Assembly (NCBI GenBank): GCA_902790215.1
Contig: CADAQX010000006.1
Span: 1 to 64,000, forward strand
Reading direction: 5' to 3'
Source: an uncultured Bacteroidota bacterium
GTDB taxonomy: Bacteria > Bacteroidota > Bacteroidia > Bacteroidales > P3
DNA length: 64,000 nt
The notes beneath the pieces were generated by a model. That model was not told the DNA's origin and did no database searches. It saw only the letters and a list, made by a program, of their open reading frames with translations. Made by a program: the position numbers and the translations under genes. Numbering within the stretch: the first letter of the stretch is position 1; the number at the start of each line of letters is the position of its first letter. Positions 8,580 to 15,510 of the stretch are shown one piece after another.

Positions 8580-9968
8580 TCAGCTGTTCATGGTCTGCTC
8601 TATCTCGGCAACGGTCTTGGGGATGGGTTTGCCCAGCACCCGGCAGCCGTCGGCGGTGACGAGGATGTCGTCCTCGATGCGGATGCCGCCGAAGTCTTTC
8701 CACTTCTCCAGCTCGTCGAAATTGATATAGTCTTTGTTGGTTCCCTGGGCGTTCCACTGGTCGATGAGTGCGGGGATAAAGTAGCAACCGGGCTCGTCGG
8801 TGATGACAAAGCCGGGCTGCAGACGGCGGCCGCAGCGCAGGCTGCCCAGGCCGAACTGGCTGCTGGGGCGTGTCTCGTCGTCGTAGCCTACGTTGATTTG
8901 GCCGTAGTTCTCCATGTCGTGCACGTCGAGGCCCATCATGTGGCCGAGGCCGTGGGGCATGAGAAGGCTGTGGGCGCCGTTGGCCACGATGTCGTCGAGG
9001 TTGCCCTTGAGGATGCCAAGGTCTTTGTAGCCTTGTGCCAGGATGCGACTGGCGGCGGTGTGCACCTCCTGATAGGTGATGCCGGGGCGGGTAACACGGA
9101 TGGCCTCGAGGTTGGCGTTGAGGACAATCTCGTAAATAGCCTTCTGGCGAGCATCGAAACGGCCTCCCACAGGCACCGTGCGGGTGATATCGGAGCAATA
9201 GCTCATCTCAGTTTCGCAGCCTGCGTCCATGACGAGCATGCGGCCCAGTTCGAGTTTGTGGTTGTGGTTGTGGTTGTGAAGTGTTTCGCCGTGGATGGTC
9301 ATGATGACGGGGAAGGAGACGGGGCCGTTGCCTTTCCATGCCTCGCCCTGCATGAAACCTGCCAGCTCGTACTCGTAACGGCCGGGCATAGCCATCTTCA
9401 TGGCCCCGACATGCATGTTGTAGGCGGTGGCGATGGCCTTTTCGATTTCGGCTATCTCTTCGTCGCTCTTGATGCTGCGTTGCTTGACACAGGCCAGGAT
9501 AAGCTCCATGGAGGCGTAGTTCTTGACGGCGTCGAACTTGTGACCCAGCAGCACACTGAGCTGACGCTGGTTGTCGGCACGGTAGGGCGGCAGGTAATGG
9601 ATGCGGCGCGCCTCGCCGATGGTCTTGTTGCAGAGGGTCTGCAGGGCAGCGAGGTCACCGCTGTTCGCCACACCCACGCTGGCGGCCAGTTCCTTGACGC
9701 TGGGCAGGGGGCCTGTCCAGATGACATCGTCGATGTCGTAGTCGTTGGCGAAGACATAGTCTTTGCCATTGTCACAGTCGAGCACACCTACCAGGTCTTC
9801 GCGCTGGAGGCCGAAGAAATAGAGGAAGGTGCTGTCCTGACGGAACCAATAGGTGTTGTCGGGGTAATTGCAGGGTGCTTCGTGGTTGCCCTGGATGATG
9901 ATAAGCCCGTGGCCTACGTCCTTGCGCAGCTGTTCACGACGGGCGATATAAGTCTCTTTTTTGAACAT
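8580..9968 (-). CDS. Xaa-Pro aminopeptidase (aminopeptidase P, peptidase M24B)
   Basis: The 462-residue protein has an N-terminal AMP_N domain (about 1-140) and a C-terminal pita-bread M24 domain. The five metal ligands of the family are visible: Asp in VMDAGCE, Asp in SDITRTVPVGG, His in HGLGHMMGLDVHD, Glu in ITDEPGCY and Glu in GGIRIEDDIL. It removes an N-terminal residue that precedes proline from peptides, using two Mn2+ or similar ions, most likely in the cytoplasm, since no signal peptide is seen. The start MFKKETYIARREQLRK is the natural beginning of the AMP_N domain. A family B repeat separates it from the downstream receptor gene on the same strand. Confidence 0.93.
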   Translation of the reverse strand: MFKKETYIARREQLRKDVGHGLIIIQGNHEAPCNYPDNTYWFRQDSTFLYFFGLQREDLVGVLDCDNGKDYVFANDYDIDDVIWTGPLPSVKELAASVGVANSGDLAALQTLCNKTIGEARRIHYLPPYRADNQRQLSVLLGHKFDAVKNYASMELILACVKQRSIKSDEEIAEIEKAIATAYNMHVGAMKMAMPGRYEYELAGFMQGEAWKGNGPVSFPVIMTIHGETLHNHNHNHKLELGRMLVMDAGCETEMSYCSDITRTVPVGGRFDARQKAIYEIVLNANLEAIRVTRPGITYQEVHTAASRILAQGYKDLGILKGNLDDIVANGAHSLLMPHGLGHMMGLDVHDMENYGQINVGYDDETRPSSQFGLGSLRCGRRLQPGFVITDEPGCYFIPALIDQWNAQGTNKDYINFDELEKWKDFGGIRIEDDILVTADGCRVLGKPIPKTVAEIEQTMNS

Positions 9969-9984
9969 GTTGATATATTTTTAG

Positions 9985-10155
9985 TTATTCATTTCTACCC
10001 AGTTTAATTAGTGAAATCACCATAAAGAATAACGGATTAAACACGTTTTTATTATTTACAAGTTTAATGTACGAAACCTTTTCCTGGGTTTCAATGTTAT
10101 GTATCGTCTTGACGCGGACGATGTAGGCTCCTGAAGGGACGCGATTTTCAACCAT
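9985..10155 (-). pseudogene. Orphan remnant of a T9SS sorting-domain tail
   Basis: A minus-strand frame encodes MVENRVPSGAYIVRVKT and then EKVSYIKLVNN, which resembles the last strands of a type A sorting domain (SGxYxVRVxT...xxxxKLV), and then runs on to a stop at 9985. An in-frame stop lies a few codons upstream and no body or signal peptide exists. It sits between aminopeptidase P and a complete T9SS cargo gene, so it is probably what is left of a deleted cargo gene. The match is by eye only. Confidence 0.45.
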
Positions 10156-10262
10156 ATTGATGAAAAATCAGTCATACGTTATATAAGAGCGAATTTTAAT
10201 TCTTAAATTCTTAATTTCCAAAGGTGTGTGATTGATTCAGTAGTAGGAGTGTGTTGTATCTT

Positions 10263-12728
10263 TTATTTCCGGCCGTATTGTTTCATGAGGCGGAAGGTGA
10301 GTTCTCGGCCGTCGGCGGTGGTGACGGTGAGGAGGTAGGCGGCAGGGGGACGGCTGGTGAGGTCGAGGGTGTAGCGGTCAGGGCCTGTGGGGGTGAGCAC
10401 CACCTCTTCGCGGCGGCCCTGCATGTCGGTGAGCCACGCGGTGACAACGCCGTCGTGCGACTGCAGTGCACTGCCGCTCACTTTCATGTTGTAGCGTTGG
10501 TGGTAGGGGAAGCGGCAGGTCTCATATTGCGGGAAGGGAGCCCCCGGGCTGGTGTAGAGCACCATATCCACGTCGCTGGTGTCGCTTGGGCGCGGCCGTT
10601 GGTACGGCAGTGGCGGTGCGGGCGGTATTTGGGCGAGGTCGATGGTCACCTTGCCGCTTGTGGGGTTGGGGTATGCCTTGGCCTGACCGTCGGCGGTGAC
10701 GGTGGCGATGCCGACGTTGCCCACGGTGAGCAGGCGTTGCACCGGCTCGGCGGGGAAGTACTGGTAGTCGCCGTCCTGCGTGGCGGTGAGCCATGCGTAG
10801 CCGTCTGCCACAAGGTGCAGCCTGTCGCCCTCGGCGTAGGCAATGGTGCTGTCGCTACTGGTGTACGACACGGGCAGCCCGCTGGTAGCGGTGGCGGTGA
10901 GCGTCACGGGGCTGTCCGCCAAGGCAAACACCAAGTCCTGCTGCCATTCAATCGTCTGCTCCTGCCTGTCAGAAGGGTGCACATAAGGCCGCGCAAACTC
11001 CGGGTCTACATACTTGGCGATATACACCTGACTGGAACCCTGATTGTGGGTTGTTATTGTGTCGAAAGTCGCACTCTCAACCAGACTACCTGTAAGATAT
11101 ACAACACTGTCTATGACAATGGGGGAGTATAATTCTTTTCTTGGACCATGAACGTTGTAACGGGATATTACGCCAATCTCGTGTCCGTTGTAGTCCCACG
11201 CTAAAAAAGCCACATCCCAACTACTGTAGTCCGTATACCATGTTGTATCGCAGAAAACCATACTGAAAAGGTATGCATTTTGGGCAAGAACCCTGTTGTT
11301 GCATGCCGTCAAGGAAGGGACGCTTCCCTTCCCCTCATTTCCCGGATGCCTTACTCCGTATGAGAGAAGCCTGAGATCGTCCAAGTTTAGACGAAGCCAG
11401 AAGCTTGTTTCATTGGGGAAATCAAGTGTGTCTTGATTATAAAAAATATGGTCGACAGTGTCATAACGAGGTGTCCATCCAACTAATCCCGATACAAATA
11501 TTGTATTTGTGTTGTTATCGATATACGGATACATTAACCAAGCCAGCGGACGAGCATTTGAAATATTACTGATTGAGCATGACAATTGAGCCAAGCCGGT
11601 TGTTTCCAGATTGGAGTTGTATTTAATAATCCATTTCGGCATGGTGAGAGAATCACCCAAGTACAGGGAATTGGGACTGAAAATTCTCAAATGGGAAGGC
11701 ATTTCTGTTCCTTGCATTGCCAAATACAAATTGTTTTGTGCATCAACCAAAAAAGAATTCACCTTAATAGTACCACATTGTCGGTTCAATGTTGAATCGA
11801 ACATATACACAGCATCCAGTATGCTGTCGAAATGGGGGGAGAACTTCAGGATTTGCTGGTTCCACCGCGCTGTGGGGTGCGGTATGGGGTATGTCAGAAT
11901 ATGAGCACTGTCAACCACTATCTTCATCGCCCCGATGGTGCCTTCCCAAAGCCTCCAATAACGGCGTCTATCAGGACATGTGTCACAACGTCCACTTTTC
12001 TCATCCGCATGGACACTGCGAATGACATAGATATTGCCCTCGGAATCAATGTTGAAATTCTCTCCTGAAAGAAGACTGGTACTCAAACACACAAGATGGC
12101 TGTTTCCCATAAACCTTGGGGTCAGATCATTCCCCAAGGTATCGGTAAATCCCACACGGACAAAATGCTGCTCGGTGACATTACCGTCAAAGTCAAATGT
12201 GATAAAAGCATTTACCTGTCTACTCACACTGTCGTTATTGGGTATCAGATAGTCACTGTTGCCTGTCAACAGAGTGTCTAAATAATACAAGTTTCTGTAC
12301 TCATTATAGCCTCCGACATCGTATGGTGTATAAAGCATCACCATAGCCATAATACAGCTGTCACCCATCATGCGCAACGCATATGCATAGTCGGAAACCT
12401 TGCCATTATAGATGGCTTTATGCCACAGCAGTTCTCCCGACGGGGAGAGTTTGGCTATCACAACGGCACTATTGCGCGGTGTGACGATGACTTCGCGCGG
12501 GAGGAGGTTGACCCCGCATAACTGGGCTTGCGGCGAGAATTCGCCGAGGATGTAAAGGTTGCCCGCTGTGTCGACACACGAGCCCTTCAGATTGTTTGCT
12601 GCCACTCCCGAAGAGATATCCGGCCCCGTGTAGGTTCTTACCCACTCAAAACCCTGCGCCCTTAGGGAATTGAGTATTAAGAATTGAAAATTGAGAATCA
12701 AGAAAGCTAATAAGATGATTTTTTTCAT
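10263..12728 (-). CDS. Large secreted protein with T9SS type A sorting domain
   Basis: The 821-residue protein has a signal peptide (about 1-25), then a long beta-rich body with phrases typical of SBBP/beta-propeller-like proteins (DTAGNLYILGEFSP, DSEGNIYVIRSVH, DAQNNLYLAMQG). Near residues 600-670 lies an MBG/Ig-like stretch (SGLPVSYTSSDSTIAYAEGD). The C-terminus (from ATVTADGQAKAYPNPTSGKV to TFRLMKQYGRK) is a type IX sorting domain, here lengthened by a proline-rich insertion. It should be exported through SprA. The signal peptide LILNFQFLILNSL is encoded by DNA resembling the family B repeat units. Function is unknown; it reads like a surface protein reporting on or binding substrate. It is divergent from glnA. 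Confidence 0.78.
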   Translation of the reverse strand: MKKIILLAFLILNFQFLILNSLRAQGFEWVRTYTGPDISSGVAANNLKGSCVDTAGNLYILGEFSPQAQLCGVNLLPREVIVTPRNSAVVIAKLSPSGELLWHKAIYNGKVSDYAYALRMMGDSCIMAMVMLYTPYDVGGYNEYRNLYYLDTLLTGNSDYLIPNNDSVSRQVNAFITFDFDGNVTEQHFVRVGFTDTLGNDLTPRFMGNSHLVCLSTSLLSGENFNIDSEGNIYVIRSVHADEKSGRCDTCPDRRRYWRLWEGTIGAMKIVVDSAHILTYPIPHPTARWNQQILKFSPHFDSILDAVYMFDSTLNRQCGTIKVNSFLVDAQNNLYLAMQGTEMPSHLRIFSPNSLYLGDSLTMPKWIIKYNSNLETTGLAQLSCSISNISNARPLAWLMYPYIDNNTNTIFVSGLVGWTPRYDTVDHIFYNQDTLDFPNETSFWLRLNLDDLRLLSYGVRHPGNEGKGSVPSLTACNNRVLAQNAYLFSMVFCDTTWYTDYSSWDVAFLAWDYNGHEIGVISRYNVHGPRKELYSPIVIDSVVYLTGSLVESATFDTITTHNQGSSQVYIAKYVDPEFARPYVHPSDRQEQTIEWQQDLVFALADSPVTLTATATSGLPVSYTSSDSTIAYAEGDRLHLVADGYAWLTATQDGDYQYFPAEPVQRLLTVGNVGIATVTADGQAKAYPNPTSGKVTIDLAQIPPAPPLPYQRPRPSDTSDVDMVLYTSPGAPFPQYETCRFPYHQRYNMKVSGSALQSHDGVVTAWLTDMQGRREEVVLTPTGPDRYTLDLTSRPPAAYLLTVTTADGRELTFRLMKQYGRK

Positions 12729-12790
12729 AATGATAAAGAGTTGATAGGCAATATTTAATTCATTTTATTGTTTTTTAGCATTGGAAAATG

Positions 12791-12798
12791 CAAAGTTA
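12791..12798 (-). promoter_or_regulatory. -7 box of the large T9SS cargo gene
   Basis: TAACTTTG on the minus strand lies about 63 bp upstream of the ATG at 12728. It is back to back with the glnA -7 box 13 bp away. Confidence 0.45.
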
Positions 12799-12811
12799 CA
12801 AAAAAAATTCG

Positions 12812-12819
12812 TATCTTTG
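12812..12819 (+). promoter_or_regulatory. -7 box of glutamine synthetase gene
   Basis: TATCTTTG lies 27 bp upstream of the ATG at 12847. Its upstream half overlaps the promoter of the divergent cargo gene. Confidence 0.6.
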
Positions 12820-12846
12820 CAGCCCCAATTAAAAAAAGTTTTCAAT

Positions 12847-14352
12847 ATGAGACAAGAAGATTTAAAACTCAATCCCAACCGTCTGGTGCAATTCCTTCAG
12901 AAACCGATGCGTGAATTCACCAAGGCCGATATCCTCAAGGTCATCGAGGAGTTTGAAATAGAGATGATCAAGTTCCGCTACATGGCGAACGACGGGCGAC
13001 TGAAAACCCTGAATTTCGTCATCAACAGCATGGAGCATGCCGACGAGATCCTCACTTCGGGCGAGCGCGTGGACGGCAGCAGCCTGTTCCCGTTTCTGGA
13101 GGCCGGCAGCAGCGATTTGTACGTGATTCCGCGTTTCCGCACCGCTTTCATCGACCCGTTTGCCGACATCCCCACTCTCGACATTCTGTGTAATTTCTAC
13201 ACCAAGGACGGCGAGCCGTTCGACATGGCGCCGGAGTACACCCTGGCCAAGGCCGGCAAGGCTTTCCGCGAGGCTACGGGCGGCATGGAGTTTGAGGTGA
13301 TGGGCGAGCTGGAGTACTACGTCATCGCTCCCAAGGAGGAGCAGTATATGACCGCCGACCAGCGCGGCTACCACGCCTCGACACCTTTCTGCAAGTTTGA
13401 GAATTTCCGCACCGAGGCGATGAAACTGATTGCCGAATGCGGCGGACTGATTAAGTACGGTCACAGCGAGGTGGGAAACTTCTGCGTGGACGACTTAATG
13501 TATGAGCAGAACGAAATCGAGTTCCTGCCCACTACGCTGGAAGATGCTGCCGACCAGCTGGTGATAGCCAAATGGATTATGCGCACACTGGGCTACCAGT
13601 ACGGCATCACCGTCACCTTCGCCCCCAAGATTACCGTGGGCAAGGCCGGCAGCGGCATGCATATCCACACCCGCATCACGAAGGACGGGAAGAACATGTA
13701 TATCGGTGAGAACGGCTTGACTGAGGTGGCCCACAAGGCCATTGCCGGTATTCTGGACCTTGCCGGTTCACTCACCGCCTTCGGCGACACCAACCCCACC
13801 AGCTATTTCCGCCTGGTGCCCCATCAGGAGGCTCCCACCAACATCTGCTGGGGCGACCGCAACCGCAGCGCCATGGTGCGCGTTCCGCTGGGCTGGACCA
13901 AAGGCAGCGGCAACATGATGGCGCACTGCAACCCGCTGGAGAAGGACGAGGCCGTGGATTTCTCCTACAAACAGACCATCGAGCTGCGCACTCCCGACGG
14001 CAGCGCCAATGTGTATCTGCTGCTGGCCGGCATGACCGTGGCCGCCCGTCACGGTTTCGAGATGGAGAACGCCGTGCAGTATGCCAAGGAACGCTATGTG
14101 AGCGTGAACATCTTCGAGCACGAGGATGTGCTGAACCGCCTGGATGTGCTGCCCGACAGCTGCGCCGCCAGCGCCGACATCCTGGAACGCGACCGCGCCA
14201 TCTACGAGGAGAAAGGCATCTTCGCCCCCGCCCTTATCGACGGCATTCTGAAGGAGCTGCGTTCCTACAACGACCGCACCCTGCGCGCTGAGATTGGCAC
14301 CAACCCGCACAAGATTCTCGAACTGGTGGAGTCGTTCATCCATTGCGGATAA
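12847..14352 (+). CDS. glnA: Glutamine synthetase, type I-like (about 500 residues)
   Basis: The 501-residue protein makes glutamine from glutamate, ammonia and ATP in the cytoplasm. It has the beta-grasp N-domain (about 15-110) and the catalytic domain. The catalytic part includes MEFEVMGELEYYVI (metal-binding Glu), NEIEFLPTTLEDAADQ, the nucleotide/ammonia region GKAGSGMHIHTRI, and the conserved loop GDRNRSAMVRVPLGW. The length fits bacterial GSI-like enzymes and is well short of the roughly 700-residue GSIII also common in Bacteroidota. The ATG at 12847 follows a -7 box; an upstream in-frame ATG at 12787 precedes that box and is unlikely. A hairpin repeat (family A) follows and may end the transcript. 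Confidence 0.93.
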   Translation: MRQEDLKLNPNRLVQFLQKPMREFTKADILKVIEEFEIEMIKFRYMANDGRLKTLNFVINSMEHADEILTSGERVDGSSLFPFLEAGSSDLYVIPRFRTAFIDPFADIPTLDILCNFYTKDGEPFDMAPEYTLAKAGKAFREATGGMEFEVMGELEYYVIAPKEEQYMTADQRGYHASTPFCKFENFRTEAMKLIAECGGLIKYGHSEVGNFCVDDLMYEQNEIEFLPTTLEDAADQLVIAKWIMRTLGYQYGITVTFAPKITVGKAGSGMHIHTRITKDGKNMYIGENGLTEVAHKAIAGILDLAGSLTAFGDTNPTSYFRLVPHQEAPTNICWGDRNRSAMVRVPLGWTKGSGNMMAHCNPLEKDEAVDFSYKQTIELRTPDGSANVYLLLAGMTVAARHGFEMENAVQYAKERYVSVNIFEHEDVLNRLDVLPDSCAASADILERDRAIYEEKGIFAPALIDGILKELRSYNDRTLRAEIGTNPHKILELVESFIHCG

Positions 14353-14358
14353 CCTTTT

Positions 14359-14448
14359 GAATGCTTGATTGCTTGATTGTGTTAATGTTTGAGTGCTGGC
14401 GCAGCCAATATACTCAAGCATTTAGACAATCAAGCATTCAAACAATAA
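14359..14448. repeat. Dispersed hairpin repeat, family A (copy 2)
   Basis: ATGCTTGATTGCTTGATTGT on the left and ACAATCAAGCATTCAAACAAT on the right form a long imperfect stem just after glnA, resembling the elements at 3609 and 59668. It may act as a terminator. Confidence 0.6.
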
Positions 14449-14494
14449 TTCAATTTCACAATTCACAATATTAATAACTAAAAACACAACAAAA

Positions 14495-14956
14495 ATGAAA
14501 AAAACACTGCTTGTTGCCTTATTGGCTTGTTTAACCATCATGTTTGCCTCGTGCAAAAAGGAGAAAACCCTGAACGGAACAACATGGAAGACCCACACCA
14601 CAACAACCCAGCAGGTGGGTGAGGGTGCCCTGTCCCTTACCGCCAACATTACCTTCGACGGCACGATGTCGTTCACAGATGCCACCAATGGCAGTATGAC
14701 CCTCACCGTAAGCGGCACCGTGGAGGGCATGGGCATGTCGAACCCCATCGAGTCCCAGAGCCAGACAAGGACTTTCACCTACACTTTCGACGGTGAAAAG
14801 GGCACGCTGACCGGAAAAGACCACACCGGAGCGGAATCCACCCTTCCATTCACCTACAACAAGAAGGACAACACCATCACCGCCTCCGAGAACATGGTTG
14901 ACGAGGAGACCGGCCTATCGCTGAAAGTGGTACTGGTGTTCACCGAGGCGAAATAA
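14495..14956 (+). CDS. Small lipoprotein, lipocalin-like beta-barrel candidate
   Basis: The 153-residue product starts MKKTLLVALLACLTIMFASC, a classical lipobox (FASC) with the acceptor Cys at residue 20. The rest is Thr-rich, with alternating beta strands (NITFDGTMSFTDATNGSMTL, RTFTYTFDGEKGTLTGK), as in small lipocalin-like lipoproteins of Bacteroidota. It should be anchored in the outer or inner membrane. Its stop overlaps the start of folK by one base, so the two are translationally close. No specific function can be given. Confidence 0.8.
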   Translation: MKKTLLVALLACLTIMFASCKKEKTLNGTTWKTHTTTTQQVGEGALSLTANITFDGTMSFTDATNGSMTLTVSGTVEGMGMSNPIESQSQTRTFTYTFDGEKGTLTGKDHTGAESTLPFTYNKKDNTITASENMVDEETGLSLKVVLVFTEAK

Positions 14957-15510
14957 TGCCAACTCTCTATCTGCTGATTGGCGGCAACCAAGACGACCGC
15001 CTACAGACAATTACCCAAGCGGCAGACCTGATACGTCAGCGTATCGGGTCTGTCGTTGCTTGCTCCCACATCTATGAGACCGCCCCGTGGGGAACGTTTG
15101 CCGACGGGGAAAAGCCGCTGGACTTCTATAACCAGGCGCTGGAGGTGTCCACCACCCTTTCGCCACACAAGGCCCTGAAGGAGGCTTTGGACATTGAGCA
15201 CCAACTGGGACGGAGACGAAAAGAAATCGGAAGTTCGATGCCGCACCCGGATAATCCCCAATGCTCAATGCTCAATTCTAAGCTTTATTCCAGCAGACCC
15301 ATTGACATTGACTTGATTTTCTACGGTGATGCCGTCATTGACACCCCCAAGCTGACCATCCCTCATCCCCGTATGCATCTGCGGCGCTTTGTGCTGCAAC
15401 CCATGTGCGAAATCGCACCCTATTACATACATCCCATTTTAAACAAAACATTGACAGAACTGTTGAACGAATGTACCGACACATCATCCTGCTTGTGCTG
15501 CTCGCTGTAG
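14956..15510 (+). CDS. folK: 2-amino-4-hydroxy-6-hydroxymethyldihydropteridine diphosphokinase (HPPK) with repeat-derived insert
   Basis: The 184-residue protein transfers pyrophosphate from ATP to the pterin in folate synthesis. HPPK hallmarks are present: LIGGNQDDR at the N-terminus, VACSHIYETAPWG, DFYNQALEVST, then RPIDIDLIFYGDAVID and IPHPRMHLRRFVLQPMCEIAP. Between GRRRK and SRPIDID lies an unusual stretch of about 22 residues (EIGSSMPHPDNP and onward). It is encoded by the core of the family B repeat (15239-15256) and replaces the short WGPR-like linker of normal HPPKs, in frame. The flanking catalytic motifs are intact, so activity is possible but not certain. The 3' end overlaps the following receptor gene by 40 bp. 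Confidence 0.87.
   Translation: MPTLYLLIGGNQDDRLQTITQAADLIRQRIGSVVACSHIYETAPWGTFADGEKPLDFYNQALEVSTTLSPHKALKEALDIEHQLGRRRKEIGSSMPHPDNPQCSMLNSKLYSSRPIDIDLIFYGDAVIDTPKLTIPHPRMHLRRFVLQPMCEIAPYYIHPILNKTLTELLNECTDTSSCLCCSL
15226..15285 (+). repeat. Family B repeat core inside the folK reading frame (copy 2)
   Basis: GCCGCACCCGGATAAT followed by AATGCTCAATGCTCAATTC matches the core and flank of the non-coding family B repeats. Here it is read through in frame within folK. Edges are approximate. Confidence 0.65.

Noticed and set aside
8577-10007. Long plus-strand frame (476 codons) opposite aminopeptidase P
   Set aside because: It mirrors the real gene's GC-rich codons, and no domain or signal is seen.
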